DNA from: Roseateles_C aquae
GTDB taxonomy: Bacteria; Pseudomonadota; Gammaproteobacteria; Burkholderiales; Burkholderiaceae_C
NCBI RefSeq assembly: GCF_032337115.1
Contig: NZ_JAVXZY010000011.1
Span: forward strand, 62,001 to 126,000
Direction of reading: 5' to 3'
DNA: 64,000 bases
Numbering within the stretch: position 1 is the stretch's first letter; every line of letters starts with the position of its first letter. Positions 50,371 through 58,471 of this stretch are shown here, piece by piece. The position numbers were made by a program, and so were the translations under genes. The notes under the pieces are model-generated. The model saw nothing but the letters and a program-made list of their open reading frames with translations, did no database searches and had not been told where the DNA came from.

Positions 50371-51296
50371 TGTCAACCGTCCCGCCTCAGCCTCCGACAC
50401 CGGACGCCTCACCGCCGTCGCCGCCCTCGCCGCCCTCGCCGGCCGCGGCCTTCTGCGCCGCCTTTGCCGCCAACCGCGGCGCGCTGGCGGCGCTGATCGT
50501 CTTTGCGCTGATCGCGCTGGCGGCACTGCTGGCGCCCTGGCTGGCGCCCTACAGCCCGATTGAACAGTACCGCGAGCACATGCTGACCCCACCAGCCTGG
50601 CAGGCCCAGGGCAGTGCGCGCTTTTGGCTCGGCACCGACGAGCTGGGCCGCGATCTGCTATCGCGGCTGCTGCATGGCGGCCGGGTCTCGCTGGGGATTG
50701 CGCTGGCCTCGGTCGTGCTGTCGCTCGTGCCCGGCGTGATGCTGGGCCTGACGGCGGCCTTCTTCCCCCGCTGGGCGGCGCCGGCCATCATGCGGCTGAT
50801 GGATGTGATGCTGGCGCTGCCGGGCCTGCTGCTGGCGATCTGCGTGATCACCGTGCTGGGGCCAGGTCTTGTCAACACGGTGATTGCCATCGCCATCGGC
50901 GCGCTGCCCGGCTACACCCGGCTGGCCCGCGCCGCCGCGCTGGGCGAGCTGGGCCGCGACTATGTCAGCGCCAGCCGCGTGGCCGGCGCCGGCACGCTAC
51001 GGCTGATGTTCTCTACGGTGCTGCCCAACTGCCTGGCACCGCTGATCGTCAACGCCACGCTGGCCTTCTCCTCGGCCATCCTGGAAACCGCCGGCCTCGG
51101 CTTTCTGGGCCTGGGCGTGCAGGCACCGACGGCCGAGTGGGGCTGCATGCTGGCGGCGGCGCGCGACTACATCGCCCGCGCCCCTTGGGTGGTGACGCTG
51201 CCGGGGCTGACCCTGCTGGTCACCGTGCTGTGCATCAATCTGATTGGCGACGGCCTGCGCGACGCGCTGGACCCCAAGCTGCGGAGACTCAGCTGA
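50370..51296 (+). CDS. dppC: Peptide ABC transporter permease (DppC-like)
   Basis: A 308-residue partner permease. Its N-terminus carries a Pro/Ser-rich stretch (DASPPSPPSPPSPAAA) not common in DppC. Six segments follow, with LGTDELGRDLLSRLLHGGRVSLGIALAS and the EAA-like loop DYVSASRVAGAGTLRLMFSTVLPNCLAPLIV. Both ends overlap neighbours by one base (TGATG). It works with DppB and the two ATPases. Confidence 0.92.
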   Translation: MSTVPPQPPTPDASPPSPPSPPSPAAAFCAAFAANRGALAALIVFALIALAALLAPWLAPYSPIEQYREHMLTPPAWQAQGSARFWLGTDELGRDLLSRLLHGGRVSLGIALASVVLSLVPGVMLGLTAAFFPRWAAPAIMRLMDVMLALPGLLLAICVITVLGPGLVNTVIAIAIGALPGYTRLARAAALGELGRDYVSASRVAGAGTLRLMFSTVLPNCLAPLIVNATLAFSSAILETAGLGFLGLGVQAPTAEWGCMLAAARDYIARAPWVVTLPGLTLLVTVLCINLIGDGLRDALDPKLRRLS

Positions 51297-52285
51297 TGAG
51301 CCATCACGAGCCAACCCTGCTGCGGGTGCGCAATCTGCGCGTCGAGTTCGGCGCGTTCGCGGCCGTCGATGGTGTCGATCTGGAACTCGGTCGCGGCGAG
51401 CTGCTGGCCCTGGTCGGCGAATCGGGCTCGGGCAAATCGCTGGCCATGCTGGCGCTCCTGGGGCTGGTGGATGCCCCCGGCCGCGTCAGTGCCGATGAGC
51501 TCAGCTTTGCCGGCCAGGACCTGCTCGCGCTGACGCCGGCCGAGCGCCGCCGCCTGACCGGGCGCGACATCGCCATGGTCTTCCAGGACGCGCAAGCCAG
51601 CCTGGACCCGAGCTACAGCATCGGCTTTCAGATCGAGGAGGCGCTGCGCCAGCACACCGGGCTGCGCGGCGCGGCGGCGCGTGCACGGGCGCTTGAGCTG
51701 CTGGAGCAGGTCGAGATCCCGGCGGCGGCCGAGCGGCTGCAGGCCTATCCGCACCAGCTCTCCGGCGGCATGAACCAGCGCGTGATGATTGCCATCGCGA
51801 TGGCCTGCGCGCCGCGGCTGCTGATTGCCGACGAGCCGACCACCGCGCTCGATGTGACGATACAGGCGCAGATCATCGAGCTGCTGCTGAAGCTGCAGCG
51901 CGAGCAGGGCATGAGCCTGCTCTTGATCACCCACGACCTCGCCGTGGTGGCCGAGATGGCGGCCCAGGTGCGCCACCAGCTGGCGGTGATGTACGCCGGC
52001 CAGATCGTCGAGACCGGCACGCTGCCCGCGCTGTTCGAGGCCCCGCGCCATCCCTATACCGCCGCGCTGCTGGCCGCGCTGCCGGAGATGAGTGCCGGCC
52101 AGGCCCGGCTCAGCGCCCTGCCCGGCATCGTGCCGGCGGCACTGGATCGCCCTGGCGGCTGCCTGCTGGCACCGCGTTGCGCCTGGGCGCAGGCACGCTG
52201 CCGGGCCGAGCGCCCGGCGCTCGTGCAGGGCCTGCGCTGCCACTATCCGCTGGGCCAGGTGCCGGCGCCGGGGAGCAGGTCTTGA
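51296..52285 (+). CDS. dppD: Peptide ABC transporter ATPase (DppD-like)
   Basis: A 329-residue ATPase. Walker A GESGSGKS near 40-47, signature LSGGMNQR, Walker B LLIADEPTTALD, and H-loop LITHDLAVVAEMA. The C-terminal Cys-containing extension (LAPRCAWAQARCRAERPAL) is the oligopeptide-type element that forms an iron-sulfur cluster in several OppD/DppD homologues. It overlaps the DppC stop by one base and the DppF start by four (TTGA). Confidence 0.92.
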   Translation: MSHHEPTLLRVRNLRVEFGAFAAVDGVDLELGRGELLALVGESGSGKSLAMLALLGLVDAPGRVSADELSFAGQDLLALTPAERRRLTGRDIAMVFQDAQASLDPSYSIGFQIEEALRQHTGLRGAAARARALELLEQVEIPAAAERLQAYPHQLSGGMNQRVMIAIAMACAPRLLIADEPTTALDVTIQAQIIELLLKLQREQGMSLLLITHDLAVVAEMAAQVRHQLAVMYAGQIVETGTLPALFEAPRHPYTAALLAALPEMSAGQARLSALPGIVPAALDRPGGCLLAPRCAWAQARCRAERPALVQGLRCHYPLGQVPAPGSRS

Positions 52286-53244
52286 ACGATGAAACGCTGA
52301 TGCAGGCCGAGGGCCTGACGCGCCATTACCGCGTCAGCCAGGGCTGGTTCAAACCCCGGGCCACGGTGCGCGCGCTGGACGGCGTCAGCTTTTCGTTGCG
52401 CGCCGGGCAGACGCTGGCAGTGGTCGGCGAATCGGGCTGCGGCAAGTCCACACTGGCGCGCCAGCTGGTGCTGCTGGAGCCGCCCAGCGCCGGCCGCCTG
52501 CTGATTGCCGGCCGCGATGCCGCCGGGGCCAGCGCGGCCGAGCTGCGCCAGTTGCGCCAGCAGGTGCAGATGGTGTTCCAGAACCCCTTTGCCTCGTTGA
52601 ACCCACGCAAGACCATTGCCGCCACGCTGGCCGAGCCGCTGATCATCAACACCCGCCTCGGTGCCGCCGAACGCCGGCAGCGGCTGCTGGCGATGATGGA
52701 GAAGGTCGGCCTGCGGCCCGAGCATCTGCAGCGTTATCCGCATATGTTCTCGGGCGGTCAGCGCCAGCGCATCGCGATTGCGCGGGCGATGATGCTGGCG
52801 CCGCGCATCGTCGTGGCCGACGAGCCGACCTCGGCGCTCGATGTCTCGATCCAGGCGCAGATCCTCAATCTCTTCATGGACCTGCAGCAGGACAGCGGCT
52901 GCGCCTATGTCTTCATCTCGCACAACCTCGGCGTGGTGCGCCATATCGCCGACGAGCTGCTGGTGATGTACCTGGGCCGCGTCGTCGAAAGCGGCAGCAA
53001 GGCGGCCCTGTTCGAGCGCCCGCTGCACCCCTACACCCAGGCCTTGATCAGCGCCACCCCGGTGCTGCACGCGGCCCAGCGCCGCCCGCGGATACGCATC
53101 CACGGCGAAGCCCCCAGCCCCCTGGCGCCGCCGAGCGGCTGCGCCTTCCACCCGCGTTGCCCACGGGCCGTGGCCCGCTGCGCCAGCGAGGCGCCGGCCC
53201 TGCGCGAGGTCGATGGCAGGCAGGTGGCCTGCCATCTGGTCTGA
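52282..53244 (+). CDS. dppF: Peptide ABC transporter ATPase (DppF-like)
   Basis: A 320-residue ATPase with Walker A GESGCGKS, signature FSGGQRQR, Walker B VVADEPTSALD, and H-loop ISHNLGVVRHIA. The C-terminal oligopeptide-type Cys motif (CAFHPRCPRAVARC) is present. The start used is TTG at 52282, overlapping the DppD stop (TTGA) with GGGGAG six bases upstream; ATG at 52300 is the alternative and would give 314 residues. A strong convergent terminator overlaps its stop codon. Confidence 0.9.
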   Translation: MNDETLMQAEGLTRHYRVSQGWFKPRATVRALDGVSFSLRAGQTLAVVGESGCGKSTLARQLVLLEPPSAGRLLIAGRDAAGASAAELRQLRQQVQMVFQNPFASLNPRKTIAATLAEPLIINTRLGAAERRQRLLAMMEKVGLRPEHLQRYPHMFSGGQRQRIAIARAMMLAPRIVVADEPTSALDVSIQAQILNLFMDLQQDSGCAYVFISHNLGVVRHIADELLVMYLGRVVESGSKAALFERPLHPYTQALISATPVLHAAQRRPRIRIHGEAPSPLAPPSGCAFHPRCPRAVARCASEAPALREVDGRQVACHLV

Positions 53245-53269
53245 GGCGGTCTGAGGCCGCCTCAGACCA
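53237..53269. terminator. Bidirectional hairpin terminator between dppF and the opposite-strand gene
   Basis: A perfect 13-bp stem TGGTCTGAGGCGG / CCGCCTCAGACCA with a 7-base loop, spanning the DppF stop codon and ending just before the stop of the convergent gene at 53271. No T-tract, but the position between convergent genes supports termination for both. Confidence 0.6.
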
Positions 53270-53270
53270 C

Positions 53271-54056
53271 TCAACGTTGAGGCAAGACCTCGGGCACGGC
53301 CTTTTCGATCTCGGTCTTCAGCTGCGCAGTGAGCATGTCGAGCTTCTCCTTCATGGTCAACATTTCCCAAGGGTCGGCCAGGCCCTTGTCGAAATCGGCG
53401 CGCATCGGAGCGCGGTTGACCACCTTGGAAGCAAGCTGCTTGCCGCTGGCCAGATCAAACAGCGAGAGCTTGAAGTAGGTGAAGGGCGCGATGTAGCCGA
53501 TGCGCTCGCCGCCTTCTTCGTGGCGACGAACCTTGGCATGGCGGTCGATGTAATAGCCGACACCTTCCAGCCAGCCATTGCCGACGCCAACGCCTTGGGC
53601 ATCGATCACCACCGCCGGTGCGCGAAATGCCGACAGCATCAGGAAGTGCGTCGCGTGGATCTGCTCAAAGACAGCCTTCAAGCCCGCCGGTGCCGCAAAG
53701 CTCGCGCCATCCAGCAAGGCTGCCGCGCCGCTCAGCGCCTCGGACTGGCTGAGCTTCATCAAGCTGTACTGCGCGGCCGGTGCCGCCTGCTTGATCGCGC
53801 CCTCCATGGCCAGCAGCGCCGGGGTGTCGAACACGCCATCGCTGAGCTTGAAGTTGTCGCGCAGATTGGCATCGAGCAGGCTGCCGGTATTGACCTGACG
53901 GGTCACCACGGCGAAGTTGTCGCCCAGCACCGAGGCCACCGCGATGTGGACCGGCGCCGTCTTGCTTTGTGCCCAGGCCGCCGGTGCCTGCAACAGGCCG
54001 GCCAGGGCAAGGGCACTCAGGCCCAGCCCCATCGCGTGTCGACGTGTCCACGGCAT
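53271..54056 (-). CDS. Exported protein of unknown function, between dppF and dppA
   Basis: A 261-residue secreted protein. The ATG at 54056 is chosen over the open start at 54095 because GGGAGGAAAT stands directly upstream. Signal peptide: MPWTRRHAMGLGLSALALAGLLQAPAAWAQ, Tat-like (TRRHAM). The mature part contains VHIAVASVLGDNFAVVTRQVNTGS, FLMLSAFRAP and RIGYIAPFTYFKLSLFDLASGKQLASKVVN. I do not recognise the family, though the strand layout and 'acts on a marker protein' look resemble uncharacterised periplasmic proteins. It interrupts the peptide-salvage locus on the opposite strand, separating dppF from dppA. Confidence 0.7.
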   Translation of the reverse strand: MPWTRRHAMGLGLSALALAGLLQAPAAWAQSKTAPVHIAVASVLGDNFAVVTRQVNTGSLLDANLRDNFKLSDGVFDTPALLAMEGAIKQAAPAAQYSLMKLSQSEALSGAAALLDGASFAAPAGLKAVFEQIHATHFLMLSAFRAPAVVIDAQGVGVGNGWLEGVGYYIDRHAKVRRHEEGGERIGYIAPFTYFKLSLFDLASGKQLASKVVNRAPMRADFDKGLADPWEMLTMKEKLDMLTAQLKTEIEKAVPEVLPQR

Positions 54057-54333
54057 ATTTCCTCCCAGCATTGGCTTTGTCATTTGATCGTCCACCTTGA
54101 ATTCATACCGTCACTTGCCAGCGCGCAGCACCGACTTGCTGCCACCCGAACGGTTCGCTTCGCAGTCTATGCAGCGGCAGGCCAATGCCGATGGTCACAC
54201 CCATTGGGGTGTCACGATTGACCAACAGGCCCGGCCAAGGCCAGACGGCGCCACGCCCGCCCGGTGAGCCTGACCCTCCGCAGCTCATGCTATGGTCGCC
54301 TGCCTCCTGCACCGCCCAGGCCCGCGATTCGCC

Positions 54334-55917
54334 ATGCGTCTGTTTCTCTGTCTGCTATCCCTGCTTGCCGCTGCGCCGCTGCAGGCGGCGGCCAAGCCCA
54401 AGCCGCTGATCTATTGCAGCGAGGCCAGCCCCGAGGGCTTTGATCCGGGGCTGTGGGATTCGGCCAGCACCAATGCGGCCAACAAGCAGATCTTCCAGGG
54501 CCTGGTGGCCTTCAGGCGCGGCAGCACCGAGATCGTGCCGGCCTTGGCCAGCCGCTGGCAGATGGCGCCCGATGCGAAGAGCCTGACCTTCACACTGCGC
54601 CCTGGCGTCAAGTTCCATACGACGCCCGACTTCAAGCCCAGCCGCACGCTCAATGCCGACGATGTGATCTTCACCTTCGGCCGCTTTCTCGACCCCGAAC
54701 ACCCCTTCAACAAGACCTTCCCGGCCAGTTTCATCTACCCACAGAACATCGGCCTGGCGCGCATGGTCGAGGGCATGGACCGACTCGACGACATGACGGT
54801 GCGCTTTCGCCTGCGCGCGCCCGACGTCACCTTCCTGAGCTATTTCGCGATGGCCTTCGCCGGCATCCATTCGGCCGAGTACGCGGGCCAGCTGCTGGCG
54901 CGTGGCCAGGCGGCGCTGATCAACCAGCGCCCGGTCGGCACCGGCCCCTACCGCTTCAAGTCCTATACCAAGGACGAGGCGCTGCGCCTGCAGGCCCATC
55001 CCGACTACTGGCGCCAGCGGCAGCAGACCGAGCAGCTGATCTTCAGCGTCAGCCGTGAACCCAATGTGCGGGTACATAAGCTGCTGGCCGGCGAGTGCCA
55101 GATCAGCTCGCCGCTGCGCGATATCGATGTCGGCGTGCTCGATGGCCGCAGCGAGGTCACGCTGATGAAGATTCAGGCGCTGAACATCTCCTACCTGGCC
55201 TTCAACCTGAGCCGCTCACCCACCAACCGGCGCGAGGTGCGCGAGGCGCTGGACATCGCCATCGACCGCAATGCCATCTTCAAGGCGCTGTTCCCGCGTG
55301 GCGATGCGATGCAGGCGGTCAGCGCCTTTCCGCCGGCCGTGCTCGGTTACGACAAGACGCTGAAGAACGAATACAACCCGGCGCGGGCCCGCGAACTGCT
55401 GGCCCAGGCCGGCTATGGGCCGGGCCAGGGCCTGGCCATCGAGCTGTGGGCGCTTCCGGTGTCGCGGCCGACCAATCCCAATGGCCAGCTGATGGCCCAG
55501 CTGATCCAGCAGGACTGGGCCCGCATCGGCGTCAAGGCCACGATCAAGACCTATGAATGGGGCGAGTACCTGAAGCGCGCCAACCGTGGCGAGCATGACG
55601 TCTATATGAGCGGCTGGGGCGGTGAGACCGGCGATGCCGACGAGTTCCTCAGCCCCAATCTGTCCTGCGCGGCGAACAAGAATGGCGTCAAGTTCTGCAA
55701 TCCGGACTTCGACCGGCTGATCACCGAGGCCCGCGGCAGCACCGATCCACAGCGCCGCATCGCGCTCTACCAGCAGGCCCAGCAGCTGTTCAAGCGCGAG
55801 CGGCCCTGGATCACCATGGCGCACTCCACCGTTTACATTCCGGTGCGCAAGGATGTCGTGGGCTTCATCATGTCGCCCAATGGCAGCGTGGACTTCGAAG
55901 GCGTCTACCGCCGTTGA
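54334..55917 (+). CDS. dppA: Peptide ABC transporter substrate-binding protein (DppA-like)
   Basis: A 527-residue periplasmic binding protein (SBP_bac_5 type). Signal peptide MRLFLCLLSLLAAAPLQAAAK; then LIYCSEASPEGFDPGLWDSAST, the usual start of dipeptide-binding proteins. Typical later pieces include VRFRLRAPDVTFLSYFAMAFAGIHSAEYA, GTGPYRFKSY and WGGETGDADEFL. It binds di- or tripeptides and delivers them to DppBCDF. It lies 1.1 kb after dppF beyond an opposite-strand gene, and directly ahead (13 bp) of the VanX-type dipeptidase. Confidence 0.92.
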   Translation: MRLFLCLLSLLAAAPLQAAAKPKPLIYCSEASPEGFDPGLWDSASTNAANKQIFQGLVAFRRGSTEIVPALASRWQMAPDAKSLTFTLRPGVKFHTTPDFKPSRTLNADDVIFTFGRFLDPEHPFNKTFPASFIYPQNIGLARMVEGMDRLDDMTVRFRLRAPDVTFLSYFAMAFAGIHSAEYAGQLLARGQAALINQRPVGTGPYRFKSYTKDEALRLQAHPDYWRQRQQTEQLIFSVSREPNVRVHKLLAGECQISSPLRDIDVGVLDGRSEVTLMKIQALNISYLAFNLSRSPTNRREVREALDIAIDRNAIFKALFPRGDAMQAVSAFPPAVLGYDKTLKNEYNPARARELLAQAGYGPGQGLAIELWALPVSRPTNPNGQLMAQLIQQDWARIGVKATIKTYEWGEYLKRANRGEHDVYMSGWGGETGDADEFLSPNLSCAANKNGVKFCNPDFDRLITEARGSTDPQRRIALYQQAQQLFKRERPWITMAHSTVYIPVRKDVVGFIMSPNGSVDFEGVYRR

Positions 55918-55930
55918 AACAGAGAGCCGT

Positions 55931-56542
55931 ATGCCTCCGATGATTGCCTGTGAAGACGTCCCCGGCCACGCCGACTTTGTGCACCTGCTGAGCCTGCCCG
56001 GCATCGCGCTGGAACTGCGCTACGCCACGCCGGACAACTTCGTCGGCCGTAACGTCTACGGCGCACTGGACTGCGCCTACCTGCGCCGTGAAGCGGCCGA
56101 GGCCTTGCAGCGCTCGGCCGCCTGGCTGCAACAGCACCGCCCCGGGCTGCGCCTGCTGGTGCTGGATGCCCTACGGCCGCAGCGGGTGCAGGAGGCGCTC
56201 TACGCCGAGCTGCAGGGCACGCCGCTGACGCCCTATCTGGCCCATCCCGAACGCGGCTCCATCCACTCCTACGGCATGGCCGTCGACGCGACGCTGATCG
56301 ACGGCCAGGGCCGCGAGCTGGACATGGGCAGCGGCTTCGATGAGATGAGCGCGATCTCGCACCCCGAGTACGAGGCCGAGCTGCTGGCCCAGGGCCTGCT
56401 GAGCGCCGAGCAGCTCAGCCATCGCGGCTGGCTGCGCGCGGCCATGCGCGCCGGCGGCTTCTCCACCATACCCAGCGAGTGGTGGCATTTCAATCTGGGC
56501 GACCCCGAGCAGCTGCGCCAGCAGTTACCGCGGGTGCTCTAA
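55931..56542 (+). CDS. ddpX: D-alanyl-D-alanine dipeptidase (VanX/DdpX type)
   Basis: A 203-residue zinc dipeptidase. Zinc ligands His112 and Asp119 are in SIHSYGMAVD, and His186 in SEWWHF with Glu183 as catalytic base; Arg82 (LDALRPQRV) matches the conserved Arg of VanX. It hydrolyses D-Ala-D-Ala, here likely for reuse of cell-wall D-Ala rather than resistance, since no VanHA/RS genes are near. It follows DppA by 13 bp, giving a peptide-uptake and hydrolysis unit. Confidence 0.92.
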   Translation: MPPMIACEDVPGHADFVHLLSLPGIALELRYATPDNFVGRNVYGALDCAYLRREAAEALQRSAAWLQQHRPGLRLLVLDALRPQRVQEALYAELQGTPLTPYLAHPERGSIHSYGMAVDATLIDGQGRELDMGSGFDEMSAISHPEYEAELLAQGLLSAEQLSHRGWLRAAMRAGGFSTIPSEWWHFNLGDPEQLRQQLPRVL

Positions 56543-56558
56543 GACTGTGGAGACCCCG

Positions 56559-57617
56559 ATGTCCCTGCCCCGCCGCCAGTTTGCCCAGACGCTGCTCGCC
56601 GCCGCGGCCACCACCGGCCTCAACGCAACAGCCGACGCCGCCGCCACGGCCGCGCCGCCCGCCCTCTTGCGCGCCCGGCGCCTGCACCCCGGCGACACGC
56701 TCGGTCTGGTCAGCCCGGCCAATGCCAGCTTCGAGCGCGAACCGGTGGCCATCGCCATCGAATCGCTGCAGGCCCTGGGCTTCAAGGTCAAGACCGGTGT
56801 CCATCTGCGCGCCCGCTACGGCCATTTCGCCGGCAGCGACGAGCAGCGCGCCGCCGATATCAATGCGATGTTTGCCGATGACGAGGTGGCCGGCATCCTC
56901 GCGCTGACCGGCGGCTCGGGCTGCAACCGCATCGTCGACCGGCTGGACTACGGGCTGATCGCCAGAAAGCCCAAATTTTTCGGCGGCTTTTCCGACCTCA
57001 CCTGCCTGGTCAACGCCATCCAGCGCCAGACCGGCCTGATCACCTTTCACGCTCCCTTTGCCGGCAGCGAGTGGAACGAGTTCAGCGTGCGGCAATTCAA
57101 GGCCATGGTGATGGACGGTGAGGCCGCGCTGCTGCGCAACCCGCAGGGCGAGCGCGGCGGCCAGTTGGTGCAGACCGAGGATCGCATCAGCACCCTGCGC
57201 GGCGGCCGCGCGCGCGGCCGGCTGGTCGGCGGCAATCTGGCCGTGCTCAGCTCGATCGCCGGCAGCGCCTATTTCCCGGATTGCCGCGGCGCCATCCTGT
57301 TCCTGGAAGAGATCAACGAGTACATCTACCGCGTCGACCGCATGCTGTCGACGCTGCGGCTGTGCGGCGCGCTCGGCCAGCTGGCCGGCGTGGTGCTGGG
57401 CAAGTTCAGCAAATGCGAGCCCGGTGACGGCAACTACGGCACGCTGACGCTGGACGAAGTCTTTGACGACTACCTGCTGCCGCTGCAGGTGCCGGTCTAC
57501 CGCGGCGCGATGATTGGCCACATCAGCCGCAAGTTCACCGTGCCGGTGGGTGCCGAGGTCGAGATCGACGCCGATGCCGGCAGCATCCAGCTGCTGGCGC
57601 CGGCCGTGCGTGACTAA
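56559..57617 (+). CDS. ldcA: LD-carboxypeptidase (LdcA/S66 family), probably exported
   Basis: A 352-residue S66-type serine peptidase, which removes the terminal D-Ala from murein tetrapeptides. The nucleophile is Ser145 in GGFSDLT, the second element EEINEYIYRVDRML carries the acid, and GHISRK the His. TGGSGCNRI and the strand start GDTLGLVSPA fit the fold. Its N-terminus (LPRRQFAQTLLAAAATTGLNATADAA) looks like a Tat signal peptide, whereas the E. coli enzyme is cytoplasmic, so compartment is uncertain. The ATG at 56559 has GGAG six bases upstream; a GTG at 56547 is open. It ends the peptide-salvage group. Confidence 0.88.
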   Translation: MSLPRRQFAQTLLAAAATTGLNATADAAATAAPPALLRARRLHPGDTLGLVSPANASFEREPVAIAIESLQALGFKVKTGVHLRARYGHFAGSDEQRAADINAMFADDEVAGILALTGGSGCNRIVDRLDYGLIARKPKFFGGFSDLTCLVNAIQRQTGLITFHAPFAGSEWNEFSVRQFKAMVMDGEAALLRNPQGERGGQLVQTEDRISTLRGGRARGRLVGGNLAVLSSIAGSAYFPDCRGAILFLEEINEYIYRVDRMLSTLRLCGALGQLAGVVLGKFSKCEPGDGNYGTLTLDEVFDDYLLPLQVPVYRGAMIGHISRKFTVPVGAEVEIDADAGSIQLLAPAVRD

Positions 57618-57642
57618 GGCCTGTTGACACGACGTCCTGCGC

Positions 57643-58422
57643 TCAGTGCGGCGCCGCGCAGGCCGCGGCCGGCAGCGCGTAGGCACGAATCAGCTCGGCA
57701 TTGCGGCCGCTGCGGCAGTTGGCCTGCAAGGCCTCATCCAGCGCCTTGGCATCGGCCTCGCTGACGCGCTGTTTGACCAGCGCAATCGAATAGCCGAACT
57801 CGCGCACCGTGCCGGCCGCCTGCAACCCGGCCAGCTTGTGCTCACGCAGCAGGTACAGCGCCACGCTTTCGTTCATGAAGGCCAGGCCTTGCTCGCCATA
57901 ACGGCCGCCGATCAGCTTTTTCAGCACGGTCAGATTGTCAGGCTCGATATGGCTGTTCAGCGCCACGCCCTGGCTCAGCTCCGCCAGCGCCGCCGAGCTG
58001 CCCGAAGGGCCGTAGACGCCGATCTCGCGGCCCTGCAGGCTGTCGCGACCGCTGTAGACAAAGCTCTGGCCGCTGCGGCTGAACAGCGTGTAGCGGGCAT
58101 CGATCAGCGGCGCGGTGAAGCGGTACTGCGCGCGCCGCTGCGGTGTTTCGAGCAGCGCAAAGATGCCGTCGACCTCGCCCCGCTCGGCCTGGCCCAGCGC
58201 ACGCCGCCAGGGCAGCACCTCGATCGTGCACTGCCACTGCAGCCGTTCGCAGGCCGCCTTCAGCAGATCGACCATGGGGCCGGCGGCGCGGCCCTGCTGC
58301 TCGAAGTTGTAGGGCGCAAAGGGCTCGGTCACAAAGCGCCGCACCGGTGCCGCCTGGCTGGCCGTGGCCAGCAGCAGCACCGCAGCGAACCCGGCCCTGC
58401 TGAGCGTCGCAAGCATTTGCAT
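57643..58422 (-). CDS. Periplasmic solute-binding protein (SBP_bac_3)
   Basis: A 259-residue exported binding protein. Signal peptide ending near ATASQAAP, then RRFVTEPFAPYNFEQQGRAAGPMVDLLKAAC (amino-acid-binding-protein style), followed by a typical EVDGIFALLETPQRRAQYRFTAPLI core. There is no adjacent transporter; its position 50 bp after two sensor kinase genes suggests a sensory role. Three nearby ATGs are possible starts; 58422 is used, with some doubt. Ligand unknown. Confidence 0.8.
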   Translation of the reverse strand: MQMLATLSRAGFAAVLLLATASQAAPVRRFVTEPFAPYNFEQQGRAAGPMVDLLKAACERLQWQCTIEVLPWRRALGQAERGEVDGIFALLETPQRRAQYRFTAPLIDARYTLFSRSGQSFVYSGRDSLQGREIGVYGPSGSSAALAELSQGVALNSHIEPDNLTVLKKLIGGRYGEQGLAFMNESVALYLLREHKLAGLQAAGTVREFGYSIALVKQRVSEADAKALDEALQANCRSGRNAELIRAYALPAAACAAPH

Positions 58423-58471
58423 GTCCGCCAGCATAGCAATGCCAGCCCGCGCTGGCCGACGGTTGGCGGTA

